A DNA stretch of 42,948 nucleotides from Deltaproteobacteria bacterium (GTDB taxonomy: Bacteria > Myxococcota_A > Polyangia > Fen-1088). Position 1 is the stretch's first letter. Every line of letters begins with the position of its first letter. A program made the position numbers and the translations under genes. Shown piece after piece: positions 25,620-34,871 of the stretch. Where the stretch lies: NCBI GenBank assembly GCA_016935975.1, contig JAFGPX010000101.1:1-42948 (forward strand). Reading direction: 5' to 3'. The notes beneath the pieces were generated by a model, which saw nothing but the letters and a program-made list of their open reading frames with translations, made no database searches and was not told where the DNA came from.

Positions 25620-26783
25620 ATGCACCTGACGACGCAGTCCCATCCACCCGCCCAGCGCACGAGCCTCTTGGCTCTCGCGGCCCTCTCGGGCCTGCTCGTG
25701 CTGGCCGGCCCCGCCACGCCGGCGGACGCCAAGGGGCAGACAGATATCGCGGCCCCAAGGCGAAACGCCAAGGCGAAAGGCGGACCGATCGCCAACAAGG
25801 CCGGCAAGACCGGCGGCAGGAAGGGCTGCAAGAGCGGCAAGAAGAAGCGCAAGAACGCCGGCAGGAAGCGCGGCAGGAAGAGGGTCCAGCTCCCGCCCCG
25901 GCACCGCCACTCTGAAAGGCGGGTCGCCGCCATGAAGGGCAATCTGCCCAACGTGCAATCGCGGGGCGCGCTCGTCGTGGATCTCGACACGGGCGAAGAG
26001 CTCTTCGCGCGCAAACCCGACGTCCCTCGGTCCATCGCCTCGATCTCCAAGCTGGCCGCCGTGCTCGTCGTCATGGACAGATCCCCGGATCTCGAAGGAT
26101 TGACCACCATCAAGAAGGTGGACGCAGAGGTAGCCCGTGGCGGCGCCAAGTCACGTCTGCTCGAGGGCCTGATACTTTCGAACCGCGACCTGCTGCATGC
26201 GTCCTTGCTCGGCTCGGACAACCGCGCCATTTCCGCTCTGGGCCGCGCGGTGGGCCTCAACGTTTCGCAGCTCACAACGGCCATGAACCGCAAGGTCGCG
26301 AGCCTGGGATTGCGCCATACGCGCTTCCGCGAGCCGACCGGACTGTCGGGAGACAACCAGTCGACCCCGCGCGAAACCATTGCGCTCCTCAGGGCCGCCA
26401 TGGCGCACCCGGTGCTCGGCCCGATCTTGCAGCGAATCGAGTACGACGCCCACCCGGTGTCGAAACCGGCCATCCGCTACGTGAACACGCACCGGCCCGC
26501 CGCTCGCGCCAACGTGCAAGTCCTCGGCGGCAAGACCGGCTACAACGATGCGGCTCGCTACTGCCTGGTCATCGTCGCAAAGATATCCGGGCGCAACTGC
26601 GGCATGGCCTTGCTCGGCACCGAGGGCGATCGCACCCGCTTCGGCGACGTCGCGCGCGTGGCCGACTGGATCGTCACCCACAAACCCAAACGCGCCCCCG
26701 CGGCGAAACCGCAGGGCCCGCCGTCTCCCGAAACCATCCTCGCCCCCCCCTCCCCCGACGCCGCCATCCAGGGCGACAGTTGA
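25620..26783 (+). CDS. D-alanyl-D-alanine carboxypeptidase (S11) with a Lys/Arg-rich insert
   Basis: A 387-aa secreted penicillin-binding enzyme that trims the terminal D-Ala of peptidoglycan stem peptides. The three active-site motifs are present and in order: SISK (Ser141, Lys144), SDN (199-201) and KTG (305-307). A signal peptide covers about residues 13-37. Between it and the catalytic domain, residues 38-105 are an unusual basic low-complexity segment (KAKGG, GRKGCKSGKKKRKNAGRKRGRKR), reminiscent of histone-H1-like tails. It may bind anionic wall polymers; this is inference. Pro-rich residues end the protein, and a canonical C-terminal amphipathic anchor is not evident. The gene runs convergent to the TMTC-like gene. 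Confidence 0.88.
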   Translation: MHLTTQSHPPAQRTSLLALAALSGLLVLAGPATPADAKGQTDIAAPRRNAKAKGGPIANKAGKTGGRKGCKSGKKKRKNAGRKRGRKRVQLPPRHRHSERRVAAMKGNLPNVQSRGALVVDLDTGEELFARKPDVPRSIASISKLAAVLVVMDRSPDLEGLTTIKKVDAEVARGGAKSRLLEGLILSNRDLLHASLLGSDNRAISALGRAVGLNVSQLTTAMNRKVASLGLRHTRFREPTGLSGDNQSTPRETIALLRAAMAHPVLGPILQRIEYDAHPVSKPAIRYVNTHRPAARANVQVLGGKTGYNDAARYCLVIVAKISGRNCGMALLGTEGDRTRFGDVARVADWIVTHKPKRAPAAKPQGPPSPETILAPPSPDAAIQGDS

Positions 26784-26805
26784 GGGCGGACCGGACCGCT
26801 CGCTC

Positions 26806-26939
26806 CAATGCCGGTCAGTTGCGGGAAAAACCGAGAGCGACGGAGGAACGGAGACGGATAGGAATGGCGGAAGGCCGAGGACTTATCGGCTTCGTTGCTC
26901 CGCTTCCTCCTGCGGATGTTTCTCGAGTGACCGGCATTG
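26806..26939. repeat. Hairpin element, second family, intact copy
   Basis: A 134-bp imperfect palindrome between two convergent genes. Its ends CAATGCCGGTCA (26806-26817) and TGACCGGCATTG (26928-26939) are perfect inverted repeats, and inner parts pair as well (GGAGGAACGGAG against CTCCGCTTCCTCC). The core GGAACGGAGACGGATAGGAA is shared with a second, interrupted copy at 38369-38668. Confidence 0.88.
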
Positions 26940-26949
26940 CCGCCAGCCC

Positions 26950-28677
26950 TCATGGCTGCGGACTCTGTGTCCCGGGCGCGCCCCCTCGTGAGACTTCCCC
27001 CAGCCCTCGCCTCAGCTCGGCCAGACCCTCGGCGTTCGGGTCGCGTATCTCGCTTGCGTAAACCATGGCCAGGTCGGGCCGCTCGCGATCCAGCTCGCGT
27101 TTGGCGAACTTCACCATGGCGGCGTCGGTTTGCGGATACATGCGCAACGCGAGCCACAGCATGGCCGGCGCGCAGCGCCGGCATTTCGAACGATCGAGGG
27201 CGTCGATGAGAACGCCCATCTTCTGCGCGTCGAAGGCCGGGTCGGCGACGACCTCCTCCCACTGGTCGCAAGTGCCGACGGGAATGCGGCCCTCGGCCTC
27301 GGCCTGCTCGCCCACGGTGCGCAACAAGCCTGCCGGCCCCTTGATGCCCCGGGGCTCGATCTCGCCGGCGCGGATGTAGCTGGCCGCAGCCTCGCGATAG
27401 CGCTTCTGGCCCCGCAAGGTTTCTCCGAGCTTCAGGTGTGCATACACAGCCCGCGGCTGCACCGCGGTCGCGCGCTGCCACAGCGAGAGCGAGTCGCGCC
27501 AAGCAGGCACGAGCTGCGCGGTAGCCGCCAACTCGGCCCCGATGGCCAGCGGCGCCAGCACCAGCACGTACGGGCGCGCCCGCGGCCAGGCGAAAAGCCT
27601 CGCCACCGGCCAAGCCAGGGCGCCGAGCGCCAGCAGGGCATAGCGATCCGCGAAGCGGAAGTAGACCGGCGTGATGTTGGCGACCGGCAACAGGCAACCC
27701 ACGAATGCGACGGCGGCGAACTTCGCGGGCCCGGGCAGCCGGCGCCAGCTCGCCACGAGCGCCAGCAAGGCCGCCGCCACCGCCAGGCCCGCGATCGCCT
27801 GCCCCGGCGCCATGGTGGGATACACGGGCGAAAGATTGACGGGCACGAGAGCGCGTCCCGCGTACACACCGATGGTGCCGAGCACGTCGAGCGCGACGGG
27901 CAGCGGCCGGCCTGCGGGAATCATGTGGTGGTGCCGCCAGATGAACGGCACCGGCAGCGCGAAGACAAAAGCGATGGCCGCGTGGGGAAGGCAGCGGCGG
28001 ATGGTGTCGCGCACGGACAACCGCCGCGCGAAGCGCAGCCAGGCAAAAAGCAGGATGGGAAAGACCACCGCCGAGGTCTTGGACAAACAGGCCAACGCGA
28101 CCAAGGCGTACGCCGCCAGCGCGGAGGCGCGCGTGCGCGGCTCGCGATCCTCGACCAGGAGGGCCGCGAAAACGAACAGCAGCGCCAGCACGTCCTTGCG
28201 GCCTACCACCCAGGCCACGGACTCCACGCAAAGCGGAGCCATGCCCAAAAGCAGGATCGCGCCCAGGGCCGACCATACCGAGACGCTCCGGCGCAGCAGG
28301 AAATAGCCGAGGCAAAGCGCCAGGGCGAAAAGCGCCATGTTCAGGGCGTGAAACCCGGGCGCCGAATTCGGCCACAACAACCGGTCCGGAAGGTAGGAGA
28401 GCAGGTGCAAAGGGTGGTAGGCCTGGAATTGGATCCGCGTCAACGCGGCCACGACGTAGGCTCCCACGGGCCCATGGAACAGGGGGTTGGCCGTGATGAA
28501 GCGGTCGTCGTCCCAATTGGTGAAACCCGCGCCCAGGGCCGGGAAATAGGCGACCAGCACGGCCACCACGATGGCGGTCACGGCGTGGCGGTCGTTGCGC
28601 TTGGCCGCCCGCGCCTCGGCCGGCGCGGTCGCGGACGATTGCCGGCTTTCGCCGCGGCGCTTGCGCGCTCTTGCCAT
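26950..28677 (-). CDS. TMTC-like polytopic membrane protein with TPR tail
   Basis: A 575-aa membrane protein with about ten hydrophobic helices. The first extracytoplasmic loop carries FTNWDDDRFITANPLF with acidic residues, and YHPLHLLSYLPDRLLW follows, the layout of GT-C type TMTC proteins (transmembrane O-mannosyltransferase-like with TPRs). Residues 410-575 are soluble and TPR-like (AVYAHLKLGETLRGQKRYREAAASYIRAGEIEP). A lipid-linked sugar transferase role is likely but the substrate is unknown. ATG 28677 is chosen because TATTCT ends 7 nt before it and because upstream residues lack membrane character; an in-frame start at 28803 would lie before that promoter element. Confidence 0.78.
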   Translation of the reverse strand: MARARKRRGESRQSSATAPAEARAAKRNDRHAVTAIVVAVLVAYFPALGAGFTNWDDDRFITANPLFHGPVGAYVVAALTRIQFQAYHPLHLLSYLPDRLLWPNSAPGFHALNMALFALALCLGYFLLRRSVSVWSALGAILLLGMAPLCVESVAWVVGRKDVLALLFVFAALLVEDREPRTRASALAAYALVALACLSKTSAVVFPILLFAWLRFARRLSVRDTIRRCLPHAAIAFVFALPVPFIWRHHHMIPAGRPLPVALDVLGTIGVYAGRALVPVNLSPVYPTMAPGQAIAGLAVAAALLALVASWRRLPGPAKFAAVAFVGCLLPVANITPVYFRFADRYALLALGALAWPVARLFAWPRARPYVLVLAPLAIGAELAATAQLVPAWRDSLSLWQRATAVQPRAVYAHLKLGETLRGQKRYREAAASYIRAGEIEPRGIKGPAGLLRTVGEQAEAEGRIPVGTCDQWEEVVADPAFDAQKMGVLIDALDRSKCRRCAPAMLWLALRMYPQTDAAMVKFAKRELDRERPDLAMVYASEIRDPNAEGLAELRRGLGEVSRGGAPGTQSPQP

Positions 28678-28684
28678 GGCGGCC

Positions 28685-28690
28685 AGAATA
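28685..28690 (-). promoter_or_regulatory. -10 element of the TMTC-like gene
   Basis: TATTCT (5/6 consensus) ends 7 nt before the ATG. The -35 region shows no TTG at the right distance. Confidence 0.45.
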
Positions 28691-28895
28691 CACGGCGGCC
28701 CCCAACTAGAATACGAATCCTTGGCCCTGCCGAGGATGGCAACTTCGTTGCCAGAAGGGCCAACCTGGTTGCCCCGCGGCAGAGCGAACCCGTCCGATAC
28801 CAAACGTTTCTCTATAGATTCCTTCGGCCTGTATCTTGCTGTAAGGTACGAGCGAACCCCAAACGCACCCGGGCTGCTTTACGAGGAGGTTTTCC

Positions 28896-30668
28896 ATGAT
28901 TCGCAATTCGATGCGCAGCACTCGCCTCTTGAGTTGGCGCTGCCTCCGCTGGGCCATCGCCATCCCTGCACTGCCGCTGATTCTGTGGGCGTGCGCGTCG
29001 CACCCGCTGGCGCAGCCCGATCCCGCGCCCGAGATGCAGACCGACGTCTACATCTCCGTGGCTCCCAACCGCCAGCTCGACCTGGTGTTCATGGTGGACA
29101 ACTCGCCCTCCATGGCGCCCAAGGTCGAGAAGATGAACGCGCAGCTCACCAAGCTCATCGTCGCGCTCAAGGATCCCAACGACGGGACCCTGCCCGATCT
29201 GCGCGTGGCCCTCATCACCAGCGATCTCGGCACGGGCGGCGCCTATCCATCCGGCAGCTGCGCCGCCAAGACCCTGCCCGACGGGACGAACAGCCCCTTC
29301 GGGGACCTGGGCCGCTTCCAGATGTTGGACAGTCCGCAAGACTGCCAGTTCGACTCGGGCGCGCTCTTCCTCGAATACAAGGCCGGCTCGCCCGTCAACT
29401 ACCCGGCCAATGCCGACATCAACCAGGTGTTCGCGTGCCTGGCTTCAAACCTCGGTACGCTCGGTTGCGGCGAAGAGCACCCACTGCAAGCCTTCGAGTT
29501 CGCGCTGGCGGCGCGTGGAGTCGGGAACGAAGAGCAGCAGCAGAAGTTCCTGCGCGGTAGCGCCTACCTCGGCTTGGTCATGCTGACCGACGAGGACGAC
29601 TGCTCTGCGGCCATGAACATGGGCTTGTTCGGCGACAAGCTCGAGCTGCGCGCCGAATCCGCCAGCTTGCGCTGTGCCACCCGCGGCCACGAGTGCGGCG
29701 GCCGCAGATTGGCTGACCAGGGCGACGACAGCGTTCCCGGCTATCCGACCGAGCACGCCTACAAGCATGCCTTCAACGACTGCAAGGCCAGAGAGGACAC
29801 TTGCCCCAACACGACCGACGGGGACGCCGAGGGCACGGACACCTCGGTGCCGACGTCATGCGCTCCGCTCAAGAACATATCGCACCTGGCCGACGAGATC
29901 CGGGCGCTCAAGAGCGATCCCGATAATCAGATTCTGGTGGCGGGCATCTTCGGCTGGCCGCTGACCGAGGACGACTTGGCAAAGGCGCAATACAAGATCG
30001 ACATGGTTCCCAACCCCAACACCGCCGATACGCTGCACCCCGAGGTTTGGGACTACTGGCCGATCTGCTACGACCCCGATCACTTCAGCCCGTCCGACTG
30101 GGACACCTTCAACGTGGCTCACGCAGGCGTCGGCGCCATGGGCGGTCTGCGCATCAAGGCGTTCATCGACGAGTTCGGCGAAAACGGCCTGGCGTTCAGT
30201 ATCTGCGAGAGGGACTTCTCGAAGTCGATGCAGGTCATCGGCGATGCCATCGCCAAGAAGCTGCAGAACCTGTGCGTCGACTACAAGCTGGTCGACACCC
30301 AGCCCGACGAACCCGGCGTGCAGGCCGACTGCCGCGTGGTCTGGAGAACCCCCTATCCGGATCCCAAGGATCCCACCAAGGTGCTCTACCAGGAGGACCC
30401 GAACTCGCTCCCGCAGTGCGAACCCGGCGCCACCAGCGGCAACGTCCCGGAGGACTGCTGGCAGCTCACCACGGACGATGTGAAGTGCCCGGTCAACGGC
30501 CAGCTCATCAACGTCCTACGCACCGCAGCCCATATCGCCGAGAGCAAGCAACTGCCCCCCGGCACCAAAGTGGGCATGCAGTGCCGTACTTGCACCGACT
30601 TCAGCGAGACGCTGTGTGAGAACGCTCCCAACTCACCGGCATGCAGGGGGTGCAGCTACGATCTGTAG
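28896..30668 (+). CDS. Large von Willebrand factor A-like lipoprotein
   Basis: A 590-aa lipoprotein: signal segment ending LPLILWAC (lipobox, Cys about residue 33), then a vWA-like domain beginning LDLVFMVDNSPSM, whose DNSPS fits the DxSxS metal site, and LRVALITSDLG and YLGLVMLTDEDDC further on. It contains many cysteines (about 20), including a C-terminal cluster CRTCTDF, CRGCSYD, suggesting disulphides outside the inner membrane. It belongs to a class of vWA-type lipoproteins common in Myxococcota; function unknown. A strong Shine-Dalgarno GAGGAGG (28883-28889) lies 6 nt before the ATG, unlike most genes here. Confidence 0.82.
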   Translation: MIRNSMRSTRLLSWRCLRWAIAIPALPLILWACASHPLAQPDPAPEMQTDVYISVAPNRQLDLVFMVDNSPSMAPKVEKMNAQLTKLIVALKDPNDGTLPDLRVALITSDLGTGGAYPSGSCAAKTLPDGTNSPFGDLGRFQMLDSPQDCQFDSGALFLEYKAGSPVNYPANADINQVFACLASNLGTLGCGEEHPLQAFEFALAARGVGNEEQQQKFLRGSAYLGLVMLTDEDDCSAAMNMGLFGDKLELRAESASLRCATRGHECGGRRLADQGDDSVPGYPTEHAYKHAFNDCKAREDTCPNTTDGDAEGTDTSVPTSCAPLKNISHLADEIRALKSDPDNQILVAGIFGWPLTEDDLAKAQYKIDMVPNPNTADTLHPEVWDYWPICYDPDHFSPSDWDTFNVAHAGVGAMGGLRIKAFIDEFGENGLAFSICERDFSKSMQVIGDAIAKKLQNLCVDYKLVDTQPDEPGVQADCRVVWRTPYPDPKDPTKVLYQEDPNSLPQCEPGATSGNVPEDCWQLTTDDVKCPVNGQLINVLRTAAHIAESKQLPPGTKVGMQCRTCTDFSETLCENAPNSPACRGCSYDL

Positions 30669-30692
30669 CCGAGCGTAGCCGGCAGCGGCGCC

Positions 30693-30720
30693 AGGCCCAC
30701 CTCTCTCGGGAGGTGGGCCT
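30693..30720. terminator. Bidirectional intrinsic terminator
   Basis: A perfect 11-bp stem, AGGCCCACCTC with GAGGTGGGCCT, around a 6-nt loop, followed by TCTGCTATTT on the plus strand. It lies between the convergent ends of the vWA lipoprotein and kinase genes. Confidence 0.85.
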
Positions 30721-30724
30721 TCTG

Positions 30725-33700
30725 CTATTTGGCCTCGCGCCGGGCCGCCCCCGCGCCGACCTGCGCCCGAGCCGGCCCCAGCACGCTCTCGGCCAGGTGC
30801 AAGGTTTCCGCGTTGTGGGGCACGTTGGCCAAGAACGCATGGCGCTCGCCGCGCGGCCCCAGGGCCTGGGCGCGCGCGGCCAGCCGCTCGCGCGCCCGCA
30901 GGAGCACCAGGCGCGCGGCCTCGATGTCCTGCCCGGCCAGCAGGCACGCGGCATAGCTCAAGCGCACCACCGTCTCGCTCTCGCCCATGGCGCCCAGCGA
31001 TTCGAGCGCGCCGTAGTACGCCTCGTGCGCCACCACCGACGCCGCCTGCACCTCGCCACGACCCAACCGCGCGCGCGCCAAGAGCGCCAGGGCGAGGGCC
31101 CGCGCGGCCGGGGCCGTGACCAGGATCGCGGCGGCCCGCTCGGCTTCGGCCGCGGCCTCGTCGAAGCGGCCCATGGCCAGCAGAACCTCCGCCAGGTAGC
31201 TGCCGGCGACCGCCTGCTCGCGCGATTCGCCGCGCGTGCCCAGGGTCAAAGCCGCTTGCCGGACCAAGCGTTCCGCCTCCGCGCTCTCGCCCCGCCAGCC
31301 CAGAACCCGGCCAAGCTCCCGCCGGCCGATGGCCGCGTTCTCGATCATGCCCAAGCGATCGGCCACCACCACCACCTCGCGCAGCAACTCCGCCGCCCGG
31401 ACCGTCTCGCCGAGCTCGGCGTACACCGCCCCGATCTCCGAACGGGTCGAGCAGGCATTGCGCTGATCGCCGGCTTGCTCGAAGAGAGCCCACGCGGTTT
31501 CCAGCTCTTCCAGGCACTTGGTCGCTTCCCCGCGGGCCCCGGCGCGCACCGCGCGCGCGCGGTGGACCAGTCCCCACGCCTGCGGCTCGATGTCCGAGAA
31601 ATAGCCAGCCAGGCGCGCCGCCTCGTCCAGCAAGGCGTCGGCCGAGGCGAGGTGGCCGGCGGTGATGAGGTGCTTGGCGCCTTCGCTCAGGCAGACCAGG
31701 AAAGCGTCGCGCGCCTCGAGCTGCGGTTCGACCGCGCGCACCTGGGCGACAAGCGCGCCCAGCTCCTGCGCCTTGCCCTGGCTGCCCAGCGCCAGGATGG
31801 TCAGGCCCGCGGCCCGGAACCACGTGGGCGATCCCGGCGCGAGCAGCCCCAGGGCCGCCCGTCCGGCCGATTCCGCCGGCAGGATCTCGCCGCGCCAGCG
31901 GTGCGCCTCGGCCTGCACCAGCAAGAGTGCCCCGCGCACCTCGCGGTCCTGGGCACCGGATGCCTCCGCGCCGAGCGCCCCCAGCCCCAAGCCGGCGCGC
32001 CCGATGGCACCGTCGAGGTCGTTGGCCTTGAGCGCCTGTTCTGCGGCATGGTGGTAGGACGAGGCGGCGCCGCGCAAGTCGTCGCAGCGACGGAAGTGCT
32101 CGGCCAGCACGATGGGCTCGGGCGTGCCGCTTTGGAGCAGCCAGCGCGCCGCCAGGCGATGGCCCAGGCGCCGGTCCTCGTCGGTGAGCATGGCGTAGGC
32201 GGCCTCGCGAATGAGCGCGTGGGCGAAGGTGAAGGCCGGGCTGCCGTCGGAGGCCACGGGCGGCGTGGCCGGGTTGACCAACTCGCGATCGGTCAAGCGC
32301 TCCAAGGCCTCGCCAACCGCGGAGCGCTCTCCGCCGAGCAGCATGGCCACGCCGTCGCGCGAGAAGTTCTCCCCGAAGACCGCGGCCGCGCGCAGCACGC
32401 GCCTGCCTTCCGGACCCTCGGCCTCGAGGCGCGCCTGCACGATACCCAGAATCGGCTCCGGCACCTCTTGCGAGCGGCCAGCCAGAGCCGCGCGCACCAG
32501 CTCTTCCAGGAAGAAGGGGTTGCCGTCGCCCCGGCGGACGATCTGCTCCACGATCTCCTGGGCGACCGGCTGGCCCCAGGCTTCGCGCACCAGACGCTCG
32601 CTCGCGCGACGTGACAGCGGCGGCAGTTGGATCACGTGCACCTGCCGCTCGGACCACAGGTTGGGAAAGACGGCCTGCAGATCGGGCCGCGCCAGGGCCA
32701 GGACCATGAAGGGCTCGTCGCGCAACCCGCGCATGGCCCCATCGAGGAGGTCGACCGTACCGGCGTCGCCCCATTGCATGTCGTCGAGCACCACCAGCAC
32801 GGGATTGACCTCGCACTCCGCACGCATCCACTCCTCGAAGGCGCGCCGGGTGGCGTCGGCCATCAGCACCGGGTTCTGCCGCGCGGCCCGCAGGGACTCG
32901 TGATCGCTCTCGGGAAAGCTGACGCCCGCGATCTCGCCGATCAACGCCGTCACGCCGCGACGCGAGTCCGCCGACAGGTGGCGGCCCACGCACTCGGCCA
33001 GCTTGCGCCGGCGCTCCTCGGCGTTGTCGATCTCCGCGATTCCGGCCAGGCGGCGGACGGCACGGCCGAGCAGGGCGAAGGGCGCGCCGGCGGCCAGCGA
33101 GTCCCCGGCCGCGGACAGCACGAGCGTGGGCGTCTGCCGCGCGCGCAGCCAGGCCATGAATTCCTGCAAGAGGCGCGACTTGCCGATGCCCGCCGGCCCG
33201 GACACCAGCACCGCGGTCGACTGGCGCTCCAGCGCCGAGTCGGTGAGCAATCCGGCCAGGAAGGACAGCTCCTGTCCTCGGCCCAGGAACAGAGCCGACC
33301 GGCCGAACAAGCCTCGCCGCAGCTCTTGCGTCACGCTCTCGGCGAGCAAGTAGGTCCCCGTCGGCTCGCGCTCCAACTCGAAGCGCGTCGCCAACTGCGG
33401 CGCGATGGCATCGTCCACCCGCACGCGGCCCGGCCGCGTGACTTGCAGGAGCTCGGCCGCCTCCTCGATCACGCTGCCCACGGCGGAGCGCCGGGACAGC
33501 CGCGCGATGCCCAGCGCCACGACCACCGCGGAATCGGGCAGGTGTCGGTGCACGAGCAGCGCCGCGCGCGCGGCCAGCACGGCTTGATCCGAGGCCACGG
33601 TCCCCTCGGGCAACGTCACCACCATGCGGCCGCCCGGCAAGCGGTATGTCTTGGCGGAGAAACGCAGGGAGAGACGCGCCTCCAACTCGGCCAGCGTCGA

Positions 33701-34747
33701 CGGGGGCCCCGGCGGCAGCACAGGCGTGATGCGCTCGCTGCGCTCCGCGGCCCGCGCCAGCCCTCCCTGCCCGGCGTGCGCGCGGCGACTGCCCGTCTGG
33801 CTGGCCCCGGTGGAGGCCATGACGATACAGCTCACCCTCTGCTCGACCACCGTGAGCTGCGGTTCGGGCGGCGGCGGCGCCCCGACGGAGTAGCCGTCGG
33901 CAAGATCGCCGAGCGCGGACAACGTGCGCAAAACCTGCGCCGCCGTGGGCCGGCGCTCGGGATTCTTGGCCAACATGCGCGCGATCAGGTCGCCCACCGC
34001 GCGCGGCACCTGGGGGACGATCTCGGAGAGGTGGGGAGGCTCCTCGAGCATGAGCTTGGCCAGAAGCACGCCGGGCTCGTGCCCGCGAAAGGTGGGCTTG
34101 CCGGTCAGGCACTCGTGCGCCACGCAGCCGAGCGAAAAGACGTCGGCCCGGCCGTCGATGGTGCTACCGCCGTCGACGGTCTCGGGCGCCAGGTACCCCG
34201 GCGTACCCACGAGGTTTCCCGTGCGCGTGAGCCGGCGATTGGCGTTCACCAAGCGCGCGATGCCGAAGTCCAAGACCTTGAGCTGGCCGATCTGGCGATC
34301 GAGCAGAAAGAGATTGTGCGGCTTGATATCCCGGTGGATGACGTCGTGGGCGTGGGCGTAGGCCAGGGCCTCCGCGGCCTGCTGCAGGAGCTTCATGGTG
34401 TCGGCCAGGCTGGGCGGCTCCCGCACCAGCCGTTGCGCGAGGTCCTCGCCCTCCAGCCACTCCATCACCAGGTAGCGCTCGTGGCCGACCACGCCGTGGG
34501 CCAGATAGCGAACGATGGCCGGGTGCTCTAGCGCCGACAGGATCTTCGCTTCCTGCAAAAAGCGCTCCCCATCCCGGTCCTCGTCCGCGCGCAGAAGCTT
34601 CACGCACACCTGCGCGTGCGACACTAGGTCGCGCGCCCGATGGACCTCCCCCATGCCGCCCGACGCAACCACGTCTTGCAGGCGAAAACGACCGGCGATC
34701 AGCCCGGATCGTTGTCGGCCCCGGCCATCGCGTCGACGGACGCCCAT
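30725..34747 (-). CDS. Ser/Thr protein kinase-ATPase-TPR signalling protein
   Basis: A 1340-aa cytoplasmic protein. Residues 20-280 are a Hanks-type kinase with every key motif: SGGMGEVHRA, Lys50, HRDIKPHN (138-145), DFG (160-162) and APE (187-189). Residues about 300-470 look like a class III cyclase homology domain (EQRVSCIVMAS, then VVVALGIARLSRRSAVGSVIEEAAELL) in which the metal-binding Asp is replaced, so it is probably inactive. Residues 480-750 form a STAND-type AAA ATPase with Walker A GPAGIGKS (517-524) and Walker B VLVVLDD (650-656). The remaining 550 or so residues are TPR-like. This resembles PknK/MalT-type integrators. ATG 34747 is favoured by CATAAT ending 7 nt upstream; ATGs at 34756 and 34855 are in frame. 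Confidence 0.9.
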   Translation of the reverse strand: MGVRRRDGRGRQRSGLIAGRFRLQDVVASGGMGEVHRARDLVSHAQVCVKLLRADEDRDGERFLQEAKILSALEHPAIVRYLAHGVVGHERYLVMEWLEGEDLAQRLVREPPSLADTMKLLQQAAEALAYAHAHDVIHRDIKPHNLFLLDRQIGQLKVLDFGIARLVNANRRLTRTGNLVGTPGYLAPETVDGGSTIDGRADVFSLGCVAHECLTGKPTFRGHEPGVLLAKLMLEEPPHLSEIVPQVPRAVGDLIARMLAKNPERRPTAAQVLRTLSALGDLADGYSVGAPPPPEPQLTVVEQRVSCIVMASTGASQTGSRRAHAGQGGLARAAERSERITPVLPPGPPSTLAELEARLSLRFSAKTYRLPGGRMVVTLPEGTVASDQAVLAARAALLVHRHLPDSAVVVALGIARLSRRSAVGSVIEEAAELLQVTRPGRVRVDDAIAPQLATRFELEREPTGTYLLAESVTQELRRGLFGRSALFLGRGQELSFLAGLLTDSALERQSTAVLVSGPAGIGKSRLLQEFMAWLRARQTPTLVLSAAGDSLAAGAPFALLGRAVRRLAGIAEIDNAEERRRKLAECVGRHLSADSRRGVTALIGEIAGVSFPESDHESLRAARQNPVLMADATRRAFEEWMRAECEVNPVLVVLDDMQWGDAGTVDLLDGAMRGLRDEPFMVLALARPDLQAVFPNLWSERQVHVIQLPPLSRRASERLVREAWGQPVAQEIVEQIVRRGDGNPFFLEELVRAALAGRSQEVPEPILGIVQARLEAEGPEGRRVLRAAAVFGENFSRDGVAMLLGGERSAVGEALERLTDRELVNPATPPVASDGSPAFTFAHALIREAAYAMLTDEDRRLGHRLAARWLLQSGTPEPIVLAEHFRRCDDLRGAASSYHHAAEQALKANDLDGAIGRAGLGLGALGAEASGAQDREVRGALLLVQAEAHRWRGEILPAESAGRAALGLLAPGSPTWFRAAGLTILALGSQGKAQELGALVAQVRAVEPQLEARDAFLVCLSEGAKHLITAGHLASADALLDEAARLAGYFSDIEPQAWGLVHRARAVRAGARGEATKCLEELETAWALFEQAGDQRNACSTRSEIGAVYAELGETVRAAELLREVVVVADRLGMIENAAIGRRELGRVLGWRGESAEAERLVRQAALTLGTRGESREQAVAGSYLAEVLLAMGRFDEAAAEAERAAAILVTAPAARALALALLARARLGRGEVQAASVVAHEAYYGALESLGAMGESETVVRLSYAACLLAGQDIEAARLVLLRARERLAARAQALGPRGERHAFLANVPHNAETLHLAESVLGPARAQVGAGAARREAK

Positions 34748-34754
34748 CAAATCC

Positions 34755-34760
34755 ATTATG
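34755..34760 (-). promoter_or_regulatory. -10 element of the kinase gene
   Basis: CATAAT (5/6) ends 7 nt before the ATG at 34747, with no Shine-Dalgarno sequence and no clear -35. Another near-leaderless layout. Confidence 0.4.
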
Positions 34761-34871
34761 CACGCGTTGGCCGACTCCGCTACCTCGCCCTCTGCTCTCG
34801 TTGCCGACGACGGGGGCTTCTCTGGGGTCGCCCCGATCGCACCCCCGGCGGCCACGACCGGGGAGCCCCCC

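Noticed and set aside
30633-34112. A 1159-codon open frame on the minus strand overlapping the kinase gene in another frame
   Set aside because: Its composition is the Arg/Gly/Ala-rich pattern of an out-of-frame high-GC gene, whereas the kinase frame holds all family motifs.
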